A DNA stretch of 64,000 nucleotides, taken from Zerene cesonia. Its lineage: Eukaryota > Arthropoda > Insecta > Lepidoptera > Pieridae. Made by a program: the position numbers and the translations under genes. The notes beneath the pieces were generated by a model. It was not told the origin of the DNA. It made no database searches and saw only the letters and a program-made list of their open reading frames with translations. The stretch is taken from the NCBI RefSeq assembly GCF_012273895.1, contig NC_052122.1, positions 12,090,001-12,154,000 of the forward strand. The letters are read 5' to 3'. Below, piece after piece: positions 30,201 to 38,410 of this stretch (position 1 is the stretch's first letter; every line of letters starts with the position of its first letter).

Positions 30201-33200
30201 TTTGGAAGTTGTTAATTAAGGTAAAGAAAGACTATGAAAATAAACCCATTTATTTTACTGATTATATTGTTAGAAACCTCCCCAGACTAGAAATGGACAA
30301 TACATACACACATACATGTTAACGCAAATATCCTATGTACTTATTAGTTACTACTTATTAAATTATCAAAATGAATGTTCCTTTCCTGAAAATTGTAATT
30401 AGAACTATGCTGAAACGAACTTTAGCAAGTCGGAATTTCAAATAGCGAGCGAGTTAAAAATTACACCAACCGAGAGGATTTTTACGTCTCGCATAATTCT
30501 TGTGTGGAGTTCTTTGTATGTTCTAGGTAAATAAAACTAACATCACATGACCTACATCGGTTATGTGAAAAGCGATCTTAACAGCGCATTGTACTGAATA
30601 GTTAGGGTTAAATAGTGCTCCGCCCCTCGTGGACCATTCGCAGTGCTCTTGGGGAACACGCGCTATTGTGTTGAATGGGCGGAATCGTAGTATATTAGTG
30701 CTGAACTTGCTCTATGTACATTTTAGGTACAGACACGTACATTCCTTCGTGCACAGGTTTGAAATATCGATACCTTGACATACCAACAAATTCCTTGCCA
30801 ATTGCTAAGTTTTTCAACGTCCTTAACGAAAAACAATCCATCAGGATCGCGCGTAACTGTACCGGACGCGGCCGCTTGTAAACGGTATTATATTTCGCAT
30901 ACGTTTTGTGACAGCTTGTTGCTAAGTAAAGTCTCCGATGGTTCTAGTTGTTAAAAGTATTTGCATTAGGTCGTATGCATATTGGATCTGTATCGAAGTA
31001 TTAGTCAACGCGGTGTAACTAGATATGTTAAAGTGATAAGGCGTGTGGATGCGATGATCGTAGACATACATAGTAAGAGAATGTAGGTAAACGCACTACG
31101 AGGGGTCACTTGTCGCGGGCGACCCACTACGACTTGTGAATGGCGGGCGGGGTGAAGGCGCGGGGCGAGCAGGGGCCGGCGCTCGGTGATGTCATCTCCG
31201 GCTCCGCCATTTTGTGAGTAGGGTCGCGTATCGCTCGCTTGCAGTCCGCCGCCCGCGCCCCCCTTGCCGCACACCCGCCGCATTCTGATGTGCGTACACG
31301 ATACGAGCATATGATGATTGCGCTTTTCACACACATTGGATTGAAATTTGTGTTCACAATCAATGTCCACACGACTTGCATATCTTGAACCGAGGTCAAA
31401 TTTCCACATTTCATAACGTTTACGACATAACAACTAAGTGATTAATTGAATGATAAACTACTGTGTATGCACTTGAGTTAATTAATGTTTCCATTCATAC
31501 TCGAGTTATCAGTATTTTGTTTAAGTAATTGAGTGATTTGGCATTGTACGCGTGGGCGATACGCGCCGCCGCCGACCTCATATGCAAAGTGCATATTTAT
31601 CAATGGTCATGTCGCTTGTCACAGCCGGTCGTCAAAAGTGCTGATCAGTGGGCTGCCCCTGCACGTTCGGTTCGACAACATCGAGCCACTGCTCTTACAG
31701 TACGGCAACGTGCAGCACTGCGACAAAGCCATCTCGCGCGATGCGAACACCCAAGCGGTGTACATCACCTTTGAAACCCCTGAACAGGCACAGCAGTGAG
31801 TATAGGCCCCGCTTGACACTGCATGAATTTCTCTTCCACTTTCTGTGCTTATGTACACTGCTATCTTCAACTCTGTGCTTTATAACTGCGCTCTTTTGCG
31901 CTATCAATTGCATGACTTGGTGATGGGAAATGTGGTGTTGGATCATGGTCATGGTAATCCCTTACGGATTATGATATATTATATTGATAGTTTTTGAATT
32001 TAAGTTTTTGGCGACGTTTGTGTATTTGTGTTTGGATGAAAATGTATGTGAACTGAAGTTGTAATACTTCATGAGGGTAACTTTTATTTAAATGAAGAGA
32101 TAAATAGGAAAAAAAAAAGGTGCGGACGAGCATTGAACCTCCTCCTTTTTAAGAAGTTGATTAAAAATTAATGTGCATGTTGTGAATTTTTACTTTTTTT
32201 AATTGTCCCCAGTGTTGTCTTTACTTTTTCATAAAACCGCATGCTATTTGATGTTTTGTCGAATTATATTATGAAATAAATTAAGTAACAAGTATAGAGG
32301 ATAAAAATTTCAATGGGTGAGATAGGCGAAATCCGAAAAATGTAGAAAAACGCTGAAAACAAGTCACGATGCCGACTTTGATAATGAAAACTAAAACTGC
32401 GTAATCATATTTTTGTATGATCAATATTGTAAGATTCATTTTTTGTCTGTTAATTTTAAAAAATAAAACAAGTAATTGTACAATAAAGCTAGCGAAGGTG
32501 TCTCTATTAGGGTACAAATCCTCTTAAGTCAAATAACATAACTTCACAAACTTACTAAGTTAACTATATTTGCAGTTCTAGTTTTGATCGAAATCGACTG
32601 GCACCTTATTTTAGTTTTTTCGGATTTCGCTCACCGCGCTCGGGATAAAAATCATTATACATGTGTTGTTGTATGTTAAATTGACCTGTAAAAAATTCAT
32701 ACAAAATAAGTATTAACTAATGTAATGGGATATTGGAAAATTAAATCAATATTTAAAATAGTATATAGATGTTTTTAGAACCAAAGAGAATCAAAATTAG
32801 TATTACGTCTAGAGTTGCGTGAGATGTACTCGAGTAGTCGTGTTATGCGGCGTCTAGATCAGATATTGGCACGTGTGTATTTGCAGGGCTATTAATCTCT
32901 TGAACGGATTCGAGCTGGAGGGCAGCCGGATGAAGGTGGAGCCGGCCGAGGGGCCCGCGCGGGGCGGAAGGCGCGGCAGGCCCGGTGGCGGCCGCGGCGG
33001 CGGCGTGCCAGGCACCGGCTCGCGTCCTACCGATTTCCCGCTGCGTCTGTTGGTGCAGAGCGACATGGTGGGCGCCATCATTGGCCGCCAGGGCAGTACC
33101 ATTCGCCTCATCACACAGCAGAGCCGCGCCCGCGTCGATGTGCACCGCAAGGATAACGTCGGCTCCTCGGAGAAGGCGATTACTATCTACGGCAACCCAG

Positions 33201-36200
33201 AGAACTGCACAAATGCATGCAAGCGCATTCTCGAAGTAATGCAGCAGGAGGCCAACAACACTAATAAGGGGTTTGTACATTTATTATACTTACTATTTTT
33301 ATTTCAGGTAACTGATGTTAAATATATTTCGACGTTAGTACTTGTTACCATGAAATATGATAACCTCATTCTTCCCATTGATTTTATGACTGACAATTAT
33401 GTGGTATTGGCACTTGGACGCTGTCGCCCCTCCGTAGCCTATTACGCCCAAGGTGAGGTTTCATTACTTGAAAGTTCCACTGAATTATTTAGCAACGGAT
33501 GACACTTATCGACCGACACGCAGCGGTGGCCCAAACAAAGCCAAAATAAATAATTTCGTATAAATAAATATCGCAAGCTTACGATATACGTAATATTAGT
33601 ATGGATTATGGGGGTTATTAAATTGGCACTTGTCCGGTTTGCAGTGAGATATGCCTGAAGATTCTTGCGCATAACAACTTGATTGGCCGCATCATTGGCA
33701 AAGGCGGCAACACAATCAAGCGCATCATGCAAGAGACTGACACCAAGATCACTGTGTCGTCCATTAACGACATCAACAGCTTCAACCTGGAGCGCATCAT
33801 CACCGTCAAGGGCACCATCGAGAACATGGCTAAGGCCGAGTCGCAGATTTCTGCTAAGCTGCGTCAAAGTTACGAGAATGATCTGCAGGTAGGGTTTAAT
33901 TTAATTTAAAGTCTATTTGTTACTTTTTAATTTGGCGGTTAGCTCTCTTATGCAAAAAGATAATGTAATATGAAATAATTATGGGAATAATACAAATGTA
34001 ACGCGTGTGTGTTCAGGTGCTGGCACCGCAGAGCATAATGTTCCCTGGGCTGCATCCTATGGCGATGATGTCGACGCGCGGCTATTGCGGCGCACCACCG
34101 CCGTTCCCGCCTCCGATCTACGCTCCGCTTTCCGGCCAGGGCGGTGCGCAGCAAGGCGCCGGCGACTCGCAGGTGACACCACCGCAACTTTTATTTAGTG
34201 CTTTTCTATTCAAAATAACCTAACTATGCAGTCATACTGTTTTATTTTGGTGTTTTATTTTATTTATTACAACTTCATTATTGTTTGCGATCGAATATTT
34301 AGAAAGTGATCAAAACCCTTTCCGCCTGCACATATGCTTTATGCATACTTGAATATCATTATGGTGTGATTCATTCCGAGTATAGTTACATCCATGAGTT
34401 ATACTGCGAATTTGATGACTCACTACTCGACGACGACGACACGACACACACTGACAATAGAAAATTATTATGTACAATTTTATAATTGCTACTGAATTTG
34501 AAAATGAGCAAAATAATGAGTTGATTGTTGTTGTTGATTGTTGATTCTCTTTGTACAGTTATCATATCCCTACAATTTAAAACGTTAACGAAAGACGATC
34601 TTAAGAGAATGGAAAATCATAAAATTGAGAATTATTTGTCGACAGGAAACCACATATCTGTACATCCCAAATAACGCGGTAGGCGCGATCATCGGCACTA
34701 AGGGCTCGCACATTCGCAACATAATTCGCTTCAGCAATGCGTCCGTGAAAATCGCACCCTTGGAGCAGGACAAGGGCGAAGGCGCTGGCGCTGGTGCAGG
34801 TGCGGGTGCCGCCGCCGCTCAACAGGAGAGGAAGGTCACCATTGTTGGCAGCCCAGAGGCGCAGTGGAAGGTACCGACTGGAAGTTTTCCAACTGTAAAC
34901 CTTGCTATATAGTTATTAAATTATTTATAACTTCATGAATTTAAAAGCAGCGTAATAAAATTTCTAAAGTATCTAATTTTATACAAAGACCAACATGTAC
35001 TTAAAATAAGACTGCGTCATTTAATCTAATGCATCTCTTAAACATTTCAGGCGCAGTACCTGATTTTCGAGAAGATGCGCGAGGAGGGTTTCATGTCCGG
35101 CTCGGACGACGTGCGGCTGACAGTGGAAATCGTGGTGGCTTCGTCGCAGGTGGGGCGCATCATCGGCAAGGGTGGACAGAACGTGCGCGAGCTGCAGCGC
35201 GTCACCGGCTCGCTGATCAAGCTGCCGGAGCAGCCGCAGCCAGCCAACGCGGCGCACGACCACGAGACCACCGTGCACATCGTCGGACCCTTCTACAGCG
35301 TGCAGGTATGGCCCGCCGCCATTTGCGATTGCGTTGCGGACATGACGCTTTATGCGACGAATGAGTTTCCCTTTAAAGATAGAAAAAAAGAAAGAGAAGA
35401 AAGAATTTTTCGTATTTATTAGATATCACATAATACTAGTTAATTTCATTCATCTATTGCATTTATTTCGTTCCGACTATTAATATTTAATCTCCGACGT
35501 GTACACTATACACGCCCATCTATTGAATTTCCTGTCTATTGCATTACATGCATAAATAGCAATATTAAATATTCGACACATCTGTATGTTTGTAGTCGTG
35601 AATTGTTAGCATAGCTTATCATAGGTTTCGTTACTTTTTTATAAATATAAAATCTTGATGGTATCAATTAGAAACTACTTAATTGGTAACTCAAATACGT
35701 TATGTCAGTCCGGTATATATAAAGCTAGTTTTGAAAGCCCAGACACCAGGCTAGTTTAGTTAGTTAGTTTAGTTTTTAATTCTATTTGCCTAGGCTGGCT
35801 GACCTTTGTCTAGTCAAGTTTTGTTTGTGATGGTTAGTGAATTATATTTAAGTTAGTACTAATCCATCGACTTAAATGCAATCTTGCGACAAAACATTCA
35901 AAATGAACAACATTCGAAAAAAATATAGATATCTATGTATATTTGACAGAAAAAGTGTTTAAATGGATAAACGTGATTGTCATACAACACTACTAACTGT
36001 AACTGTCCTTCACCTGGCCCTTCTATCTCCTTACTATTGTTACTCCTTAGTATTGTAAAGTTTTTGCCCTCGAAGGAGCGTCACGATTAAATAAACACTG
36101 CATGGTTCCTGCTCACACATGTAGCCAACTGAGAACTAGCTTCGGCGGTGGCTTAAGGGACATAAAGTGGGGGCCAATATTATCCAAAAAAAAAAAGAAA

Positions 36201-37897
36201 TTATACTAATTTACTACTAATACTATCCTGCGTTGTAAACTAGCTTTACTACCTCAGATATGAAGACTGGTTAGCTTCCTTCCTTGAAAAACTAGCCTTG
36301 TGTGTAACCTAGCCAATCGGTAGTGAAGATTTTTTGTTCACTGTAAGCTTTACCAATTAATCAAAATTATGTACATATTATTTATTTCGTGTAACACGAA
36401 ACTCGTATTTTCGCGATTTTATAAAAAAAATCGACTAAAATAATTCTGAAAACTTAATAAGTTTATAATAACAGTTTACCAAGTCACATTTGTTTGTACA
36501 TCAACACAACTGCAAACTACACTTACTACTAAGTACTCTTGTCCACACTGAACGACTTTCGATTAATAATAATTTTTGCAATTTTCTGTTCTTTTTTCAT
36601 TTTATTATGTATTGAGGACTGCATGAATTTTATTGTCACAAGTCGCGTTGATTGTCTTATATTGACATATGCGATGAATGAATGCTAAGAGTATGAAGGC
36701 AAGTGTAATTTATGCAGTATGAAAGAGAGAGAATGTAGCTAGTGCCAAGTCCAACTGAGAAGATAGAAGACGGAGGCGTTAAGATAAGTATAAAATAAGT
36801 AATTAAGGGACTGCTGGCGTTGCGAAGTGTTATGTTACCGGCGACTCACTGTGGCATAATAATTTTTACGTTTTGTAGCAGCCACCAGATGGCGGGTGAA
36901 CGCGCTTGGCCTCCATTGGCATCCGATTTGACCACGGTTGACAATGAAATTCCATTTAGGACGTCGCATTAGGTAAGTTTCCGTTCCATTGTATTCAGCG
37001 AAATCGGCGAATGTTTTTATTGTTGTATTTTAAGTGTTTATCGACCGTGGACTTGGTTACTACGCGTGTGGATGGATGTGGTAGTATGTTAATAAGTGAA
37101 TTGTGTGGTATGTTGTATTAGAATAGAATGGGTTGCGTTCGGAAAGGTTTTTCTTTTGACCAGATACTCTTCATCAATGACATTACACGATACAGCTACT
37201 GAAAATCCTACGATAATCGTATTTGTGATTCCTGTATACAATACACTACAGTGTAATCTTGTATTAATTGTTAGGAATATTGGCTAGCGCGCTTTTTGTA
37301 TTTTAGACTGTTTTAAATATAAGTGAATTAATACTGTGTAAAAAGAATTATAATATTAATTTGAAATGCAGTGCGAAAAAAAAGTCGTTTTCACTTATAT
37401 GTAAAACATGTTTATGGCCGCGTCACGAAATTCTACAATACATAGTGCACACATTAATTTGCTTGCGAAACTAGTGTCCTTACTTTGTTAAGATAATTTC
37501 TGTACTAAACATATTCATATTTAGACATGATGGATGTCTTACACTCGTGACGTCGACAGAATAATTATTATATGAACCCCTCTTGCACAGAGCAACCTAA
37601 AATTGTTTTAATTTACTGCTGTTTGTTTTTCGTACATACGATTGTTCTTTATAATTTAATATTGTAACGAAGAAGCTTAATATTGTTTAACGTAAAACAA
37701 TATAATGTGAATCTTAACAATTGGGTTGTTCGGTGCGTGAGGGTCGAGGCCCGCCGGCGTTGCGCGTTGTCGGCGGAGCCCGCTCGCTGACGCGTGCGTG
37801 TGTGTTGCAGTCGGCGCAGCGCCGCATCCGCGCGATGGTGGCGCAAGCGAGCGCGCCGGGCCGCCACCGCCGCGCCGCTCAGCCGCCGCCACAGTAG
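238..37897 (+). CDS. Imp: Imp, IGF-II mRNA-binding protein (whole gene span)
   Basis: Spliced gene with body exons 31625-31795, 32887-33270, 33645-33888, 34017-34172, 34646-34870, 35051-35305 and 37811-37897. It is preceded by alternative first exons at 238-296 or 19710-19801; an alternative last exon lies at 36879-36899. The conventional products are 526 aa (first exon 238) or 537 aa (first exon 19710). In 537-aa numbering it has one RRM (about 32-110), an RGG-like linker (113-127) and four KH domains with GXXG loops GRQG (154-157), GKGG (234-237), GTKG (366-369) and GKGG (463-466). This order is that of the IGF2BP/Imp family, cytoplasmic RNP proteins that bind mRNAs and control their localisation, stability and translation. 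All intron phases agree and every junction has GT/AG. The vertebrate RRM1 is absent. Family identity is secure; isoform use is inferred. Confidence 0.95.
297..1897 (+). other. Imp intron, no gene seen
   Basis: AT-rich intron of isoform A. Open frames here are short, uncoded-looking and without splice context. Near 1120-1165 there is a fragment (GCACGCGGCTTCGCCCTCG) resembling the GC-rich head of the LINE relics found elsewhere in the window. Nothing else is recognisable. Confidence 0.6.
1898..2436. mobile_element. Nested MITE cluster with GGTGAACGCACACTTATCC termini
   Basis: The terminal motif GGTGAACGCACACTWATC occurs at 1898, 1998 and 2276. Its inverse (GGATAAGTGTGCGTTCACC) ends at 2436, and a diverged inverse ends at 2255. 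The interior of 1998-2150 (blocks TGTCGCACTGTTATTAC and GAGGTTTGCAGA) recurs in reverse complement in 2301-2350, so two copies lie head to head. A third partial copy begins at 1898. No transposase frame is present. These are small non-autonomous DNA transposons inserted in or beside one another; the superfamily is not assigned. Confidence 0.75.
2521..2702 (+). repeat. SINE-like interspersed repeat, copy 1
   Basis: The GC-rich block GGGAGTCGAGCACGCTTCGG, followed by GGGGAAGTACCACACCCCCACAG and a pyrimidine-rich end with an A-rich tail (2700-2730), matches a second copy near 62387-62580. There is no coding capacity beyond chance. The A-rich 3' tail suggests a retroposed non-autonomous element. 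The exact family is not known to me. Confidence 0.65.
2731..12514 (+). other. Imp intron, mostly unremarkable
   Basis: Long AT-rich intron sequence. The open frames here are short, lack splice context and do not resemble known proteins. A short ATC trinucleotide run lies at about 7149-7171. A GC-richer patch at about 9400-9650 carries overlapping frames on both strands, which is typical of CpG-rich non-coding DNA, and could be a promoter or enhancer. A run of G lies at 10690-10706. Confidence 0.55.
12515..12702 (+). mobile_element. LINE 3' end relic, copy 1
   Basis: The copy begins ACTAGCTGCGCCCCGCGG, continues through AGATGTTGGCCGATTCTC and CAAGCCGTTTCGGAGGAGTA, and ends in a TATATA tail. 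The same consensus occurs reversed at 23601-23765 and forward at 59841-60026. Truncation to the 3' end with a simple tail is typical of non-LTR retrotransposons. I think of RTE-type elements, but this is not proven. No reverse transcriptase frame remains. Confidence 0.75.
12703..14929 (+). other. Imp intron, no gene seen
   Basis: AT-rich intron sequence with only short open frames that overlap on both strands and lack splice context. Confidence 0.55.
14930..15275 (+). promoter_or_regulatory. GC-rich island, possible internal Imp promoter
   Basis: A local GC- and CpG-rich patch (about 14,930-15,260) in AT-rich intron, directly upstream of a short ATG exon candidate at 15,276. The promoter role is inferred from composition and position only. 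Confidence 0.3.
15276..15295 (+). CDS. Imp: Candidate alternative first coding exon of Imp
   Basis: The ATG at 15276 opens six codons (MANRLL) and two bases (AG), followed by a strong donor, CAG|GTGAGG. The phase is the one required by the common exon at 31625, giving MANRLL-S-RSSKVLISG. It sits at the 3' edge of a GC-rich island. Support is limited to donor quality and phase (one in three by chance), so this remains a candidate. Confidence 0.3.
15296..19189 (+). other. Imp intron with scattered GC-rich patches
   Basis: No gene recognised. GC-rich patches lie near 18,030-18,110 (with a CGGCTGGTGG direct duplication at 18051-18070) and 18,340-18,500. Open frames here fall on both strands at once, as expected of GC-rich non-coding DNA. 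A short inverted repeat is listed separately. Confidence 0.5.
16246..16340. repeat. Inverted repeat, 20-bp arms, ~54-bp loop
   Basis: TTTTGGAAATATAGGAACTT (16246-16265) is mirrored by AAGTTCCTATATTTCTAAAAA (16320-16340), with about one mismatch. The resulting RNA or DNA hairpin lies in an Imp intron. It could be a tiny MITE relic or a folded intronic element. Confidence 0.6.
19190..19709 (+). promoter_or_regulatory. Imp: Proximal promoter / 5'UTR of Imp isoform B
   Basis: A GC- and CpG-rich segment (densest at 19,190-19,420) gives way to a pyrimidine/A-mixed leader running into ATG 19710. No TATA element is evident near the start. The role is inferred from its position before a well-supported first coding exon. 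Confidence 0.5.
19710..19801 (+). CDS. Imp: Imp first coding exon B
   Basis: The ATG at 19710 opens 30 codons of acidic, Gln-rich sequence (starts MSNSLEQQFGELSL, ends QEDHQD) plus AG of a serine codon, then donor AG|GTTCGG. Phase and junction sequence (GAC AG) match first exon A exactly, so both first exons feed the same RRM exon. The donor is weaker than that of exon A. In-frame length, acidic composition and junction identity argue for a real exon. Confidence 0.8.
19802..23188 (+). other. Imp intron, no gene seen
   Basis: AT-rich intron with only short open frames. A degenerate (GAAATT)n run lies near 21,264-21,290 and a short TATG run near 21,245-21,257. Nothing else is supported. Confidence 0.55.
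23189..23479. mobile_element. MITE with GGGG...CCCC ends and TTA target duplication
   Basis: Terminal inverted repeats GGGGCCGTCCATTAATCAC (left) and the inverse of GTGTTTAATGGTCGACCCC (right) bound a 291-bp element. It is flanked on both sides by TTA (23186-23188 and 23480-23482). There is no transposase. The start GGGGCCGTCCAT is, to my knowledge, widespread in insect non-autonomous DNA elements. The boundaries are well defined by the TIR and duplication. Confidence 0.75.
23601..23765 (-). mobile_element. LINE 3' end relic, copy 2 (reverse)
   Basis: On the minus strand this copy reads from ACCTGCACCCGGCAAACGCT to the TATATA-type tail at 23601. It shares its core with the copies at 12515 and 59841. 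It begins 121 bp beyond the TTA-flanked MITE and carries no coding sequence. Confidence 0.75.
23766..28379 (+). other. Imp intron, repeat relics only
   Basis: No gene supported. At 24925-24975 there is a fragment of the LINE core (AAAATAGATGTTGGCCTATTC). At 27388-27432 there is another LINE-head fragment (CCCCGGCTTCACCC). At 27586-27618 there is the relic CACTGCTGGACAAAGGCCTT, which I recall as common in lepidopteran repeats. The remainder is AT-rich with short frames. Confidence 0.55.
28380..28618 (+). promoter_or_regulatory. GC-rich island, possible third Imp promoter
   Basis: A CpG-rich stretch (28,380-28,560), about 3 kb before the common RRM exon, lies immediately upstream of a short phase-compatible ATG exon. 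The promoter role is inferred. Confidence 0.3.
28619..28641 (+). CDS. Imp: Candidate alternative first coding exon of Imp
   Basis: The ATG at 28619 is preceded directly by an in-frame TAG. It opens seven codons (MHRMKHR) plus AG, then donor CAG|GTACTA. The phase fits the RRM exon, giving MHRMKHR-S-RSSKVLISG. It lies just after a GC-rich island. Evidence is phase, donor and context only; a chance match is possible. Confidence 0.3.
28818..28828 (+). promoter_or_regulatory. YY1/PHO-like motif AAAATGGCGGC
   Basis: An exact match to the known YY1/Pleiohomeotic-type consensus (AAnATGGCGGC), in a GC-rich patch of the intron. The ATG inside it opens only a 20-codon frame with no good donor, so a regulatory reading is more likely than a coding one. 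Binding is inferred. Confidence 0.35.
29518..29577. repeat. (CATA)15 microsatellite
   Basis: A perfect tetranucleotide run of about 60 bp in an Imp intron. Such runs are length-polymorphic in insects. Confidence 0.95.
29578..31129 (+). other. Imp intron, no gene seen
   Basis: AT-rich sequence with a GC-rich patch at 29,815-29,900 containing a possible donor (GCG|GTGAGT at 29833). The short ATG frame before that donor is in a phase incompatible with the RRM exon, so it is not called as coding. Confidence 0.45.
31130..31275 (+). promoter_or_regulatory. GC-rich island upstream of the RRM exon
   Basis: A compact CpG-rich patch about 350 bp before the common exon. It contains a CRE/AP-1-like TGATGTCATC and an inverted YY1-type CCGCCATTTTG, followed by a donor-like TTTT|GTGAGT. 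The frame from its ATG (MSSPAPPF) is in the wrong phase, so if it is an exon it would be non-coding. A regulatory role is inferred. Confidence 0.35.
31625..31795 (+). CDS. Imp: Imp common exon: RRM, N-terminal two thirds
   Basis: Acceptor TCACAG|CC and donor CA|GTGAGT. Encodes RSSKVLISGLPLHV through FETPEQAQ, i.e. RRM strands beta1 (KVLISGL, RNP2 position) and beta3 (QAVYITF, RNP1 position), aligning with RRM2 of vertebrate IGF2BPs. The RNP1 position lacks the canonical aromatic pattern, as in vertebrate RRM2. It joins all first exons in phase 2 and the KH1 exon through a split Gln codon. Confidence 0.92.
32887..33270 (+). CDS. Imp: Imp exon: end of RRM, RGG-like linker, KH1
   Basis: Acceptor TTGCAG|GG and donor GG|GTTTGT. 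It starts AINLLNGFELEG, completing the RRM. A Gly/Arg-rich linker follows (RGGRRGRPGGGRGGG), then KH1 (RLLVQSDMVGAIIGRQGSTI...) with the GXXG loop GRQG. Codons here are very GC-rich against an AT-rich intron. The first intron base lies in an open frame that runs on to 33502; this is intron read-through, not coding. Confidence 0.93.
33645..33888 (+). CDS. Imp: Imp exon: KH2
   Basis: Acceptor TTTGCAG|TG and donor CAG|GTAGGG. Encodes EICLKILAHNNLIGRIIGKG onward, with the canonical GKGG loop and the KH2-typical ITVKGTIENMAKAESQI helix region. In IGF2BP proteins KH1 and KH2 pack as a pseudo-dimer. It joins the KH1 exon through a split Gly codon. Confidence 0.95.
34017..34172 (+). CDS. Imp: Imp exon: KH2-KH3 linker
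   Basis: Fifty-two codons, phase 0 to phase 0, acceptor GTTCAG|GT and donor CAG|GTGACA. Encodes a Pro/Met/Gly-rich flexible linker (VLAPQSIMFPGLHPMAMM, then a poly-Pro stretch, then SGQGGAQQGAGDSQ). Being a multiple of three, it could be skipped without a frame change. Confidence 0.9.
34646..34870 (+). CDS. Imp: Imp exon: KH3 with Gly/Ala loop insertion
   Basis: Seventy-five codons, phase 0 to phase 0, acceptor GACAG|GA and donor AAG|GTACCG. It encodes ETTYLYIPNNAVGAIIGTKG and the rest of KH3, ending in SPEAQWK. Between strands beta2 and beta3 there is an alternating Gly-Ala stretch (EGAGAGAGAGAAAA), absent from vertebrate KH3 as I know it. It is encoded by GCN/GGN repeats that could expand or contract. 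Confidence 0.93.
35051..35305 (+). CDS. Imp: Imp exon: KH3 end and KH4 core
   Basis: Eighty-five codons, acceptor TTTCAG|GC and donor CAG|GTATGG. It starts AQYLIFEKMREEGF, the last helix of KH3. KH4 follows (LTVEIVVASSQVGRIIGKGG), up to HIVGPFYSVQ. The final KH4 helix is encoded by the next exon, so the choice of last exon decides whether KH4 is complete. Confidence 0.95.
35306..36878 (+). other. Imp intron with A-rich tracts before the alternative last exon
   Basis: A 1.6-kb intron with no gene. It has purine/A-rich tracts at 35381-35405 (AGAAAAAAAGAAAGAGAAGA...) and 36185-36199 (A11). In Bombyx, A-rich sequence is reported to matter for male-specific Imp splicing; the same role here is inferred. 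Confidence 0.45.
36879..36899 (+). CDS. Imp: Imp alternative last exon (short tail, possibly sex-specific)
   Basis: After acceptor TTTTGTAG the frame continuing from the KH4 exon reads QPPDGG then TGA. This would replace the conventional 28-residue end and remove the last KH4 helix, giving products of 504 or 515 aa. The acceptor is a NAGNAG pair (TAG|CAG|CC), so an isoform lacking the first Gln is also possible (CDS from 36882). The polypyrimidine tract is weak, as expected of a regulated exon. Bombyx Imp has a male-specific isoform made by alternative 3' splicing; equivalence is inferred, not shown. Confidence 0.5.
   Translation, partial: QPPDGG
37811..37897 (+). CDS. Imp: Imp conventional last coding exon: KH4 final helix and tail
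   Basis: Acceptor TGTTGCAG|TC. It encodes SAQRRIRAMVAQAS (aligning with the last KH4 helix of IGF2BPs, e.g. ...QRKIREIV...), then a basic Pro/Ala/Gln tail and TAG. It joins the KH4 core exon in phase 0. GC-rich DNA extends on both sides of the exon. Confidence 0.9.
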   Translation, partial: SAQRRIRAMVAQASAPGRHRRAAQPPPQ

Positions 37898-38410
37898 ACG
37901 CCCGCCAGCCCGCACACTCGCCGGGGACCGCCGTATCCGTTGTAGCGCCGACCCCACGCTCAGCACGCGCTCCTCGCGCAACCCCTCCCTTCACACGTTG
38001 CAGGATAACCTATGCAGTGATTGCGGATGGATTGTATTCAACTATTTTCAATAGCACCCTCCATAACCAGTAGTGTTTCGCCTATCTTAAAAGCATATGC
38101 ATGTTATCAATGGTTTCAATGCACTCTCAATCAATTGACCCGTCTCATACAATTTCACACGAATTCTCAATTGGGTTTATATACTGGTTATTGGTAGGTG
38201 TGAATTTGTGTTAATGATTGGTAACTATAAAATGTATCTATAATTTATTTATAACCTATCTATTGGAGTATCTTAAGTAATTAAAGATAGATATTATAGA
38301 CCAGTCTTTTACCAAACTTTGTAATTCAATCTATTTACAATTATCCATAAGTCAATAATATTTCCAATGTTGGCCAGTTATGTTGATTGTATTGATTGTT
38401 AGATAGATTG

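Noticed and set aside
32843..33280. 145-codon minus-strand frame opposite the KH1 exon
   Set aside because: It is an antisense shadow of the GC-rich coding exon, which encodes an unmistakable KH domain on the plus strand.
33442..33867. 141-codon minus-strand frame opposite the KH2 exon
   Set aside because: Antisense shadow. The plus strand encodes KH2 with a GKGG loop.
37649..38073. Overlapping frames on both strands around the last Imp exon
   Set aside because: These are GC-rich shadow frames. Only the short frame from 37811 continues KH4 with a proper acceptor.
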